Origin: Thermodesulfovibrionales bacterium
GTDB lineage: Bacteria > Nitrospirota > Thermodesulfovibrionia > Thermodesulfovibrionales > SM23-35
DNA: 11,849 nucleotides
Assembly: GCA_020053565.1 (NCBI GenBank)
Contig: JAGVMY010000074.1
Span: 1 to 11,849 of the forward strand
Reading direction: 5' to 3'
The notes below the pieces were generated by a model that was not told the origin of the DNA, did no database searches, and worked only from the letters and a program-made list of their open reading frames with translations. Positions 5,016 to 11,849 of this stretch are shown here, piece after piece; position 1 is the stretch's first letter; the number at the start of each line of letters is the position of its first letter. A program made the position numbers and the translations under genes.

Positions 5016-6380
5016 ATGGCAAAGATAAAAACTTTTTATCAGTGTCAGGCATGCGGTTATACAAACCCAAAGTGGCTCGGTAAATGCCCAGACTGCGGGG
5101 CATGGGATACCCTTGTTGAAGAAAGGAAAGAGCCTGTTTCACGCCATTCACCACTCTCTATCCACCCAGGAAAAACTGAGCCACAGCCTCTGAGCTCAAT
5201 CAAAAGCGGATATGAACAGAGAACATCGACAGGTATGAAAGAACTCGATAGAGTTCTTGGAGGCGGCGTTGTTGCAGGTTCAGTAATACTCGTTGGGGGG
5301 GATCCCGGCATAGGTAAATCCACGTTGCTCTTACAGGCTTTCTCAGGTCTTTCAAAAAAATACGGGAAGGTACTTTATATCTCGGGTGAAGAATCTCCTG
5401 CGCAGATAAAAATCAGGGCAGAGAGACTCTCAATAGATTCAAATGAGATAATCTTACTTGCAGAGACCTCACTCGAGGTCATTATTGATACTGCATTGAA
5501 GCTTTCTCCGAAGGTAATGGTTGTAGATTCAATACAGACCATGTATATGGAAGATTTGATGTCAGCACCTGGTTCTGTGAGTCAGGTGAGGGACTGTGCT
5601 GCAAAATTGATGCTCTTTGCTAAAAGGTCGGACATCCCTGTTTTCCTTGTCGGCCATGTCACCAAAGAAGGTGCGATTGCAGGCCCGCGTGTACTTGAAC
5701 ATATTGTGGATACGGTTCTTTATTTTGAGGGTGACAGGGGCCATTCATACCGCATCCTGAGGACAGTAAAAAATCGCTTTGGCTCAACGAATGAGATAGG
5801 TATCTTCGAGATGTCCGATTCAGGTCTTATTGAGGTAGAAAACCCATCTGAGCTTTTTCTCCTTGAAAGGCCTTTGAATGTTTCAGGCTCAACAGTTGTT
5901 GCGAGTCTTGAAGGTACAAGGCCGTTGATGGTGGAGATTCAGTCGCTTGTGTCTCAGACCAATTTCGGAATGCCCCGAAGGACAACCATAGGTGTTGACT
6001 TTAACAGGGTGAATTTGCTTGTTGCAGTTCTTGAAAAGAGGGCAGGACTTCATCTTGGGGGAGCGGATATATTTGTGAATGTGGTCGGAGGGCTCAGGAT
6101 CATTGAGCCTGCTGTTGACCTCGGCATCATTGCAACAATAGTTTCCTCTCTGAAAGATAAACCCATAGATCCAAAAATCTTTGTATTCGGTGAGGTAGGA
6201 CTCTCGGGTGAGATTAGGGCAGTGACACAGGCAGAAGTACGGTTAAAGGAAGCGTCAAAGATAGGATTTAAGCGAGCAGTTATACCTCTCAGTAACTCAG
6301 AAAAGCTTAAAAATAATATCGGGTTAGAGATAATAGGGGTAAGGAATGTTGAAGATTGTCTGGAGACTGTTATTACTTAG
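5016..6380 (+). CDS. radA: DNA repair protein RadA (Sms)
   Basis: RadA is a RecA-like ATPase and DnaB-type helicase that drives branch migration of recombination intermediates during double-strand break repair and fork rescue. The 454-residue length is typical. Domains are visible in order: a zinc finger with C10-x2-C13 and C24-x2-C27; a RecA core with Walker A GGDPGIGKST at 94-103 (K101); a Walker B strand ending VMVVDS near 167-172; the RadA-specific KNRFG motif at 252-256; and a Lon-protease-like C-terminal domain from about residue 285, in which RadA proteins lack protease activity. The ATG at 5016 fits the family N-terminus (MAKIKTFYQC), yet I see no convincing Shine-Dalgarno before it. 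The downstream lipoprotein gene starts 35 bp before the radA stop. The gene looks intact. Confidence 0.97.
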   Translation: MAKIKTFYQCQACGYTNPKWLGKCPDCGAWDTLVEERKEPVSRHSPLSIHPGKTEPQPLSSIKSGYEQRTSTGMKELDRVLGGGVVAGSVILVGGDPGIGKSTLLLQAFSGLSKKYGKVLYISGEESPAQIKIRAERLSIDSNEIILLAETSLEVIIDTALKLSPKVMVVDSIQTMYMEDLMSAPGSVSQVRDCAAKLMLFAKRSDIPVFLVGHVTKEGAIAGPRVLEHIVDTVLYFEGDRGHSYRILRTVKNRFGSTNEIGIFEMSDSGLIEVENPSELFLLERPLNVSGSTVVASLEGTRPLMVEIQSLVSQTNFGMPRRTTIGVDFNRVNLLVAVLEKRAGLHLGGADIFVNVVGGLRIIEPAVDLGIIATIVSSLKDKPIDPKIFVFGEVGLSGEIRAVTQAEVRLKEASKIGFKRAVIPLSNSEKLKNNIGLEIIGVRNVEDCLETVIT

Positions 6381-6975
6381 TACTCTGTTTTTTTTATTGT
6401 CCTGCGTCACACCGCGTGTCGAGATGCCTGTATACGAAGGTATTGATGTAAGGGACGTACTCAACTCAAGGAATAGTATTTCATCAATAGATACCACGTT
6501 TTCCATAATCTTTGAAAAAGATGATACCGAGATTAGAGGTGACGGGGTGCTGAATATATCAAGAAACGGTAATCTCGATCTTCGTGTGTACTCTTTTGGT
6601 TTTCTTGCGCTCGAACTCACCTCTGAAGATGGCATTATAAAAAGTGTACCACGGCTTGATAGAGGTAAAAGTACAATTCTCACCTATGGCTTGCGGGACT
6701 GTCTTTTCTGGTGGGATATAAATGACTTTGAAGTTGCTGAAAAAGATGGTATGTATCTTCTTCGAAATCCTTTCAGAAAAATATGGATAGATGGAAAAAC
6801 AATGCTTCCTCTACAGCAGATAATCACCCTTGAAGATGGCAGAGATATTACTATCTCTTATGAAAATCCGGAAAAGGTAGGCGATATATGGTATCCATTA
6901 AAAATAAGGATAGAACTATCGAAATATTTTGTAACCTTAAAGATTAAAGAAATATTATTTAACGGTTCTGTCTAA
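6346..6975 (+). CDS. Outer-membrane-type lipoprotein, LolA/LolB-like or DUF4292-like
   Basis: This 209-residue protein has a clear signal peptide with lipobox L-L-S-C at residues 17-20, predicting lipidation at C20. The mature part is a run of beta strands with DGVLNISRNGNLDLRVYS, then FLALELTSEDG, and a late INDFEVAEKDGMYLL and GDIWYPLKIRIEL block. This pattern resembles the half-barrel of LolA/LolB and DUF4292 lipoproteins, which hold lipid or lipoprotein tails at the outer membrane. That likeness is judged from pattern, not alignment. The ATG at 6346 lies inside the 3' end of radA (35-bp overlap), with AGGGG six bases upstream, so translation is probably coupled. The 3' end overlaps the convergent ExeA-like gene by 21 bp. 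Its place behind radA is probably positional, not functional. Confidence 0.75.
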   Translation: MLKIVWRLLLLSTLFFLLSCVTPRVEMPVYEGIDVRDVLNSRNSISSIDTTFSIIFEKDDTEIRGDGVLNISRNGNLDLRVYSFGFLALELTSEDGIIKSVPRLDRGKSTILTYGLRDCLFWWDINDFEVAEKDGMYLLRNPFRKIWIDGKTMLPLQQIITLEDGRDITISYENPEKVGDIWYPLKIRIELSKYFVTLKIKEILFNGSV

Positions 6976-7779
6976 ATCGAGGTCAACTGCTACAGTTTTT
7001 ATCGTCAGATTATCTATGACGTTTGATTTAAACAAGTAACCCTCAAGGAGTGCATTATCACAGACTGTGTTTATTAGTCTGGGAATACCATTTGAATATT
7101 GGTATATAAGTCTCAAGGCTTCTTCTGTAAATATTTCCTTATTACATCCTGCAATCATGAGCCTGTGGTTTATGTATTTCCTTGTGTCTTCTTCAGAGAA
7201 TGCCTTAAGCTTGATTTTCACCGCAATCCTCTGCTTGAGTGGTTCATCCAGAGAAAGGATATCCTCGAACTCAGGCAACCCAAAAAAGACAAAATTGACC
7301 ATTTTCCCTTCTGGTACTTCCATATTCAAGAGACCTCTGAACTCCTCCATGATTTCCCTCGAATTCAACATCTGGACCTCATCAATCATCACGACTGCCT
7401 TTTTCCCATTCTCGTCTATCTCCTTAAGTCTCTTGTAAATATGGGTGAGGAGTTCAACTTTATCTTCATTGAGATTCTTGACACCAAGCTGAATTGCAAA
7501 TTTTCTAAAGAGCCACTCTGAACTGACGGATGCATGAACTACTACAAGGAGTGCTGCTTCATAAGTTTCTTCATCAAGATCCTCAAGAAACCTTCTCGCA
7601 AGCGTTGTCTTCCCTGTCCCGATGTCACCAATCACTACAACAAGACCTTTTCTTGTGTCTACAGCATACTTCATTTTGACGAGGGCATTTGAATGTTGTG
7701 GGCTGTTGTAATAAAACCTGCTGTCAACCACGTTTGAGAATGGATGTTCTTTAAGACTGTAATATTCTAAATAATCCAT
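6955..7779 (-). CDS. ExeA/GspA-like AAA ATPase
   Basis: The 274-residue protein begins MDYLEYYSLKEHPFS, the N-terminal signature of ExeA/GspA ATPases. Walker A is GDIGTGKTT at 51-59 (K57), and Walker B is AVVMIDEVQ at 128-136 (D133, E134). An arginine-containing PLKQRI segment and a winged-helix-like C-terminal lid (YQYSNGIPRLIN) follow. In Aeromonas, ExeA works with ExeB at the inner membrane to place the secretin through peptidoglycan. That protein is about twice as long, with a membrane segment and a C-terminal peptidoglycan-binding domain, both missing here; short forms of this kind are common near TPR and pilus-type genes. It follows the TPR gene by 42 bp on the same strand. No Shine-Dalgarno is visible, but TATAAT ends 5 nt before the ATG. 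The role in secretin or pilus assembly is inferred from the family. Confidence 0.85.
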   Translation of the reverse strand: MDYLEYYSLKEHPFSNVVDSRFYYNSPQHSNALVKMKYAVDTRKGLVVVIGDIGTGKTTLARRFLEDLDEETYEAALLVVVHASVSSEWLFRKFAIQLGVKNLNEDKVELLTHIYKRLKEIDENGKKAVVMIDEVQMLNSREIMEEFRGLLNMEVPEGKMVNFVFFGLPEFEDILSLDEPLKQRIAVKIKLKAFSEEDTRKYINHRLMIAGCNKEIFTEEALRLIYQYSNGIPRLINTVCDNALLEGYLFKSNVIDNLTIKTVAVDLDLDRTVK

Positions 7780-7784
7780 GTATT

Positions 7785-7790
7785 ATTATA
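7785..7790 (-). promoter_or_regulatory. Possible -10 box just upstream of the ExeA-like start
   Basis: On the minus strand a perfect TATAAT lies 5 nt before the ATG at 7779, with no recognisable -35. If functional it would place the transcript start within a base or two of the start codon, giving a leaderless message. The lack of a ribosome site for this gene fits, but read-through from the TPR gene is equally possible. Confidence 0.25.
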
Positions 7791-7821
7791 GCGTTTCTGC
7801 TTGCCAGCGTATAAGGTATAT

Positions 7822-9750
7822 CTATAGGTATGATACCCTGTCCTTCCTCTCTCTTGGTTTGCCCTGTTCAGCATCTTTTGGCAATTTTGCTCTGACCTGG
7901 GTTATCTTATCAGAAACAGCTCGAAATTTGGAATTCCATCCGTATACCTCGGTGTATGCATCAAGTGCTTCCTGAATATTGCCGTTCTTTTCGTAAGCCT
8001 CTGCGAGATCGTATTTCATTGCCCAATAAGACTCGCCTCGATTTTCCATCTTTTCAAGAGCGCTGATGAGGACGTCTACCGCGAGGGGATACACACCTTT
8101 TTCCATATAACATATACCGAGCATGCTGGAAGATTGAATAAAACTCTTCGGGTCATTACGCGATGTCTGAAATTCTCTTATTGCATCATCTATAAGTCCC
8201 ATCTCCTTATAGGCAATGCCGAGGTTGTAATGTGTTTCATAATCTTCCGCTTCGAGCTCTTTCCCAAGCCCCTTTTTGAATTCATTGAATATGTCGAGGA
8301 CATCGCTGTCGAGGGCAGGTTCTTGTATATCCTGTGCTTCTAACGTCTCACTTTCTGGCAGGGCAAATTCTTCACGTGGTTCTTCTACGACATCTCTCTT
8401 TGCAACTTCCTCTGCTGGCTGGCCAAGTGAAGAGAGCTTCTGCTTTATTTCTTCATTTTCAGGAAAGAGGTTTTGCAATCTTTCCAAAATACCTCTGGCC
8501 TCATCCATGAGCCCCTGTTCGTAATAAAAATCTGCCTCTGCAAGTAGCTCTTCAGCAGTTTTCTCACCTTCTATCTTAAAATGTTCAAGACCAACTTCCT
8601 TTTCAAGTTCAACTGCTTTAGAGATGAGTGAACCATCATCGGGTGTTATCTCAAGCGCCTCCGTATAGAAGTAAAGCGCTTCCTTTTGCACACCCTTTGC
8701 TGCAAGTACATCACCGAGAGAAACAAGTTCATGAGCTGCTTGAAGATTCTCTCCGAGCTGTTTATAGAGTGAAACGAGTCTCTTTCCAGTCTCAACCGGG
8801 TCTATATCCTTGAAAGATTCGAGGAGCTTTATGGCATCATCATATTTCACATCGAGTATCATCTTATCAAAGATGGGAAGATACTCTTTCCATGCTTTAT
8901 CTCTTTTGCCTTCTTTTATATATATATCTCCAAGGAGCTTCCGCGCCTTTATATGGGCAGGTTCTATTTCGATGACTTTTCTGAGACATTCCTTTGCTTC
9001 AGCAAGTATCCCCCCCATTATATACAAATGTGCACACCTGAGATGGATATCAATATCTTGAGGAAACAATGTAGAAGCCTCTTTCATCTGCTCGATGGCC
9101 TGTTCAAGATTGCCTGTCTTCTCATAGAGATCATTTATTCCCAGGATTGCATCTCTGTGTAAAGGCTGGGCATCAAGGACTTTCTGATAGAATGCAATTG
9201 ATTTTTCAAAATCTCCCTTTTCATCGTAAAGTCTTGCGATATGAAGGTGTTGCTTTGCTGCTTCTGACACGAGGCCTTCCTTCACATATATTTCTGCTAT
9301 CTTGTTTCTGAGAGGGATATTAGACGGAGAAACAGCGAGTATCTTCCCGTATATTTCGAGAAGCTTCTCCTTTTCACCTTCTTTTGAAAGACTATCAGCT
9401 GCAGCGAGATAATATTTTATCGCATCTGTAATAAGTCCCTTACCTTCATTCAGTTCACCAACAGAAAAAAGAGCTTGGGAATCTAAGGGATTTATATTGA
9501 GTATTTTTTTATAGAGTGCTAATGACTTATGAGAAAAGCCTTCACTCCGAAAAAAATCAGCAGCCTTATGGAATGAATCTGTTGCATTTTTATCGTCGCC
9601 CTTCTTAAGGTACAAATCGCCGATGGTATTATAGATAGTGCCGTCAGGATATTCTTTTAATAATTTTTCCCATTCAGCAATCGCTTTATCTATAAGACCC
9701 CTTGCGAGAAATCGTTGGGCTTCTTTCATTATAACTGTTTTATCTGGCAT
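7822..9750 (-). CDS. Large tetratricopeptide-repeat protein
   Basis: The 642-residue protein is almost entirely TPR helix pairs. About ten or more repeats fill residues 1-440 (for example the A-E-W-E-K-L-L-K-E-Y-P unit near residue 25 and others ending in DP, NP, QP or TP). An acidic, proline-containing linker lies at about 440-490 (VVEEPREEFALPE), and a second TPR block follows, opening with LDSDVLDIFNEFKKGL and continuing ETHYNLGIAYKEMGLIDDAI. Proteins with this two-block layout occur in Desulfobacterota and Nitrospirota near pilus or secretion genes. TPRs are scaffolds for protein binding, so partnership with the ExeA-like ATPase encoded next is likely. There is no signal peptide, and its place is probably the cytoplasm. 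The ATG at 9750 lacks a clear ribosome site. The C-terminus ends in a basic patch. Confidence 0.85.
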   Translation of the reverse strand: MPDKTVIMKEAQRFLARGLIDKAIAEWEKLLKEYPDGTIYNTIGDLYLKKGDDKNATDSFHKAADFFRSEGFSHKSLALYKKILNINPLDSQALFSVGELNEGKGLITDAIKYYLAAADSLSKEGEKEKLLEIYGKILAVSPSNIPLRNKIAEIYVKEGLVSEAAKQHLHIARLYDEKGDFEKSIAFYQKVLDAQPLHRDAILGINDLYEKTGNLEQAIEQMKEASTLFPQDIDIHLRCAHLYIMGGILAEAKECLRKVIEIEPAHIKARKLLGDIYIKEGKRDKAWKEYLPIFDKMILDVKYDDAIKLLESFKDIDPVETGKRLVSLYKQLGENLQAAHELVSLGDVLAAKGVQKEALYFYTEALEITPDDGSLISKAVELEKEVGLEHFKIEGEKTAEELLAEADFYYEQGLMDEARGILERLQNLFPENEEIKQKLSSLGQPAEEVAKRDVVEEPREEFALPESETLEAQDIQEPALDSDVLDIFNEFKKGLGKELEAEDYETHYNLGIAYKEMGLIDDAIREFQTSRNDPKSFIQSSSMLGICYMEKGVYPLAVDVLISALEKMENRGESYWAMKYDLAEAYEKNGNIQEALDAYTEVYGWNSKFRAVSDKITQVRAKLPKDAEQGKPRERKDRVSYL

Positions 9751-9762
9751 TGTGTGTCTTTA

Positions 9763-9791
9763 AAAATATCATAATTGGTATAGGGTATCAA
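9763..9791 (-). promoter_or_regulatory. Candidate promoter for the TPR-ExeA unit
   Basis: On the minus strand TTGATA (9791-9786) and TATTTT (9768-9763) are 17 bp apart, 12 nt from the TPR start codon. The -35 forms part of an imperfect palindrome TTGATACCCTATACCAA (9775-9791). The match is moderate, and read-through from mutL, whose stop is 88 bp upstream, is an alternative. Confidence 0.3.
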
Positions 9792-9838
9792 TAATCAAGC
9801 AAGTTTAACCTATTCCATAATCATTTAAGATAAAAATC

Positions 9839-11542
9839 TTATTTTCTCTTAAACATCTTTTTCAGCTCATCTAAAGAAAAGAAAATTCTTGTTGGTCTGC
9901 CATGAGGGCAATTGTCAGGGTTATCGCAATCCTCAAGGTCAGAGAGTAATTGAGAAATCTCCTCTTGATTGAGTATTATTTTACCACGTACCGATTTATG
10001 ACATGCAATTTTTGCTGCGAGGACCTCTCTCATTGATGTATCTGGAGAAATTCCTTCGATGAGGTATGATGCACTATCAGAGAGGATGCCTCTTATATCA
10101 GCCTCTTTTAACGCATCAGGGAGTGAACGAACGATAACGGTATCATGTCCGAAATCATCCAGATCTATTCCGAAATCCCTGAGTACCGAACTATTTTCAA
10201 TGATTATCCTGTGTTCTTTATGAGATAGCTTCACCTGTTTTGGAAAGAGTAACTGAGATGAATTGATATGTATTCCCTTGAGAAATTTTTCATAGAGAAT
10301 TCTCTCGTGGGCAGCATGGTGGTCTATGAGTGTAAGGCCGCCTTTACCTGAAATGGCAATGAATGAATCACCGAGATACATGAAAGGCAGATAGTGTGTA
10401 TATGCAAAATCGAGATGTTCCGATATTACAGACCCATAAGGGGGAGAGGATGGAAGAGAGGGAGAATCAGAAGGAAAGAGAAAATGTCTTAATGAATCTG
10501 CTGGGGGAACTTCTGTAACTGGGGGAACTTCTGTAAATTGTACTGCATACTCAATTCGATCTTTTTTCATCGCATCTCTGATAGTGGTGTATACAAAACG
10601 ATAAATAAATTCTTTATCCTCAAATCTCACTTCCCTTTTCGTCGGATGGACATTAAAATCTACTTTTCCCGGTTCGATATCAAGAAAAAGAAAAAAGACA
10701 GGATGTCTGTCATGAGGAAGTATTCCTTCAAATGCTTTATATACTGCATGTGCAATTGAAGTATCTCTTATCGGCCGCCTGTTTATAAAGAGAAACTGAT
10801 GAGCCTTGCTGTTTCTGAAATTACCAGCTTTTGATACAAAAGATTGTATCTTGAGATTTTCAGTCTCTGCATTCACTTCTATAAGGCCATCAAGAAACTC
10901 GCCTCCATATATCTGCATAATCCTTTCCCTGATACCAGATGCGAAAGGTATATTCATGGTCTCGTGGTTGTCCGATATGAACGTAAAACCAATCTCATAA
11001 TGTGCGAGTGCCTCTTCTGTGACCCTGTCAATAATATGGAGGAGTTCTGTAGTATTTTTCTTAAGAAATTTCTTCCTTGCAGGTGTATTAAAAAATAAAT
11101 CTTTTACCTCGACTGTTGTTCCAATTGAGGGAGCGTCCTTAACCGACTTTATTTCTCCACCATGTGTCTCAATTGAGACACCGTGTGAGATACCTTTCGG
11201 TGCGGTGACAAGTGTAACCCTTGATACAGACGCAATGGATGAAAGGGCTTCACCTCTAAATCCCATTGTCCTTATGTTGAAGAGGTCCTCTTCACTGAAG
11301 AGCTTGCTGGTTGCATATCTTTCGAAGCAGAGAAATGCGTCCTCCTTATCCATACCTGTACCGTTGTCCGAGACCCTGATGAGCCGTTTACCACCATACA
11401 GGACTTCTATCTTTATATCTGTACTTCCTGCGTCAATCGAATTCTCAATCAGCTCTTTTACCACTGAGGCAGGTCTTTCGATGACCTCACCTGCAGCAAT
11501 CTTATTCCTTAAATCGTGTGGAAGAATCTTAATCTGCGACAT
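9839..11542 (-). CDS. mutL: DNA mismatch repair protein MutL (endonuclease type)
   Basis: MutL links mismatch recognition by MutS to strand incision and removal. The N-terminal GHKL ATPase is complete: E30 and N34 in KELIENSIDAG, D59-N-G-x-G63, GFRGEALSSI at 94-103, then the NTPARKKFLKK and FINRRPI segments. A proline/serine-rich linker (about 331-375) precedes the C-terminal dimer and nuclease domain. There, the latent endonuclease motif DQHAx2Ex4E appears as D407-HHA-x2-E413-x4-E418 (histidine replaces the usual glutamine), with ACHKS near 514 and CPHGRP at 545. This implies direct nicking of DNA without MutH, as in most bacteria outside the enteric group. The length of 567 is slightly short because of the small linker. 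The ATG at 11542 fits the family N-terminus (MSQIKILP). No mutS lies in the window; the TPR gene follows downstream on the same strand. Confidence 0.96.
   Translation of the reverse strand: MSQIKILPHDLRNKIAAGEVIERPASVVKELIENSIDAGSTDIKIEVLYGGKRLIRVSDNGTGMDKEDAFLCFERYATSKLFSEEDLFNIRTMGFRGEALSSIASVSRVTLVTAPKGISHGVSIETHGGEIKSVKDAPSIGTTVEVKDLFFNTPARKKFLKKNTTELLHIIDRVTEEALAHYEIGFTFISDNHETMNIPFASGIRERIMQIYGGEFLDGLIEVNAETENLKIQSFVSKAGNFRNSKAHQFLFINRRPIRDTSIAHAVYKAFEGILPHDRHPVFFLFLDIEPGKVDFNVHPTKREVRFEDKEFIYRFVYTTIRDAMKKDRIEYAVQFTEVPPVTEVPPADSLRHFLFPSDSPSLPSSPPYGSVISEHLDFAYTHYLPFMYLGDSFIAISGKGGLTLIDHHAAHERILYEKFLKGIHINSSQLLFPKQVKLSHKEHRIIIENSSVLRDFGIDLDDFGHDTVIVRSLPDALKEADIRGILSDSASYLIEGISPDTSMREVLAAKIACHKSVRGKIILNQEEISQLLSDLEDCDNPDNCPHGRPTRIFFSLDELKKMFKRK
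10501..10536. repeat. Perfect 18-bp tandem duplication inside mutL
   Basis: CTGGGGGAACTTCTGTAA occurs twice in immediate succession (10501-10518 and 10519-10536). On the coding strand it gives TEVPP-V followed by TEVPP-A in the interdomain linker. The unit is a multiple of three, so the frame is kept, and gain or loss of one unit would only change linker length by six residues. Confidence 0.9.
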
Positions 11543-11615
11543 AACATTGTCTCATACTATCCTCTCTATGACATTCTAACATATACACATATTCTTCATT
11601 ATCTACGCGAGGGAA

Positions 11616-11633
11616 ATAATTACATGTAGTTAT
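11616..11633. promoter_or_regulatory. 18-bp near-palindrome, candidate operator
   Basis: ATAATTACATGTAGTTAT reads the same on both strands except at one pair (T11620 against G11629). The perfect centre is TACATGTA at 11621-11628. Palindromes of this size and symmetry are typical binding sites for dimeric helix-turn-helix regulators. It lies between mutL, 74 bp away, and the possible gene at the right edge; the regulator is unknown. Confidence 0.4.
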
Positions 11634-11648
11634 GGTGCTCATTTAATG

Positions 11649-11803
11649 TACTGAGATAGGACAGGAAATAAGTTTCTCTAAAAAAGATAATATCCTTGAA
11701 TGTCCAGATTATTCATAAACTATTTTAAAACCCTCTCAAATAGGGTGTCCTGCTGACTTTTTGATCTGATTTATGAATTAAGCGGGTTAATAGTATCTCA
11801 GTA
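11649..11803. repeat. Nested inverted repeats able to form a branched structure
   Basis: TACTGAGATA (11649-11658) pairs perfectly with TATCTCAGTA (11794-11803). Between them, GGACA/TGTCC (11659-11663/11701-11705), ATTCATAAA/TTTATGAAT (11711-11719/11770-11778) and, inside the last, ACCCT/AGGGT (11730-11734/11742-11746) are compatible with one fold: a closing stem with two branches, one of which carries a further hairpin. It could be a small structured RNA, a cis-acting leader, or a decayed mobile element. AT-rich DNA can give such pairings by chance, so this needs a folding and covariation test. Confidence 0.35.
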
Positions 11804-11820
11804 TAAACTGTTTAATCATG

Positions 11821-11829
11821 TGGTATAAT
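11821..11829 (+). promoter_or_regulatory. Extended -10 promoter at the right edge
   Basis: TGGTATAAT at 11821-11829 is a perfect extended -10 without a good -35. The next ATG is only 5 nt after the hexamer, so a message starting here would be leaderless, or the real start codon lies beyond the window. Confidence 0.45.
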
Positions 11830-11834
11830 TTTTC

Positions 11835-11849
11835 ATGGATAACGCAACA
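11835..11849 (+). CDS. Possible start of a rightward gene (partial)
   Basis: ATG GAT AAC GCA ACA is open to the end of the window and comes 5 nt after an extended -10 box. Five codons cannot identify a product. No ribosome site precedes it, so it is either a leaderless start or not the true start. Confidence 0.25.

Larger units (their letters stand above)
11543..11849. other. Gene-poor 307-bp region upstream of mutL
   Basis: No convincing coding frame was found across this AT-rich stretch on either strand. It should hold the mutL promoter (minus strand), for which I see no strong consensus, and the promoter of whatever gene begins at the right edge. It also contains an 18-bp near-palindrome at 11616-11633 and several nested inverted repeats between 11649 and 11803. 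Confidence 0.6.

Noticed and set aside
7785..7790. A solid independent promoter for the ExeA-like gene
   Set aside because: Only a -10 hexamer is present; without a -35 or extended element it is listed as tentative, and operon read-through is as likely.
9827..9840. AAGAT-AAAA-ATCTT hairpin at the mutL stop as a terminator
   Set aside because: Stem of five weak AT-rich pairs, with no U-run after it on the mutL strand.
11019..11579. 186-codon frame on the plus strand over mutL, and similar long opposite-strand frames over the TPR, ExeA-like and YkgJ genes
   Set aside because: They mirror clearly conserved genes, have no ribosome sites, and their translations show low-complexity serine/phenylalanine-rich sequence typical of antisense shadows.
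11652..11790. Resemblance to a TPP riboswitch (CTGAGA near the left, ACCC and CTGAT later)
   Set aside because: The conserved core blocks are not in the right order or complete, and the promoter lies downstream of the region, so it would not be in the leader.

Overview
The window looks like chromosomal DNA from a Gram-negative bacterium with an AT-leaning genome. Two predicted lipoproteins with clear lipoboxes, an ExeA/GspA-type ATPase beside a long TPR protein, an endonuclease-type MutL and RadA together suggest the Nitrospirota or a neighbouring Desulfobacterota-like lineage. That placement is inferred from gene style and gene pairing; no rRNA or other marker gene settles it.

The left part, about 1-4870, is an accessory mosaic. 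It opens with a broken radC: a good promoter and Shine-Dalgarno, but only the first ~55 codons, spliced to the 3' part of an unrelated protein gene. A zinc-dependent phospholipase C-family gene and a small lipoprotein gene follow in tandem. Next comes a 99-bp imperfect inverted repeat that can fold into a branched structure, then a VapBC-type toxin-antitoxin pair, a DUF2283 protein, an unrecognised 113-aa protein, and a HAD phosphatase that has lost its C-terminal third. A YkgJ-type cysteine-cluster protein converges on the HAD remnant. Two broken genes, a toxin-antitoxin pair and repeats indicate a region shaped by insertion and deletion.

The right part, about 4900-11542, is conserved core. 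radA (+) starts from an extended -10 promoter and overlaps a LolA/LolB-like lipoprotein gene (+). Converging on these, on the minus strand, are mutL, a 642-aa TPR protein and a 274-aa ExeA-like AAA ATPase, all in one direction with short gaps. The last two probably work together in envelope or pilus/secretion functions. RadA and MutL are repair proteins acting in different pathways: branch migration during recombination, and mismatch repair.

The last 307 bases hold no complete gene. They contain an 18-bp near-palindrome, a set of nested inverted repeats spanning about 155 bp, and an extended -10 promoter just 5 nt before a possible ATG at the right edge. No CRISPR array, tRNA, rRNA or complete insertion sequence was seen. 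No single undescribed system stands out. The best candidates for a second look are the branched repeat at 2273-2371, the nested inverted repeats at 11649-11803, and the radC chimera.
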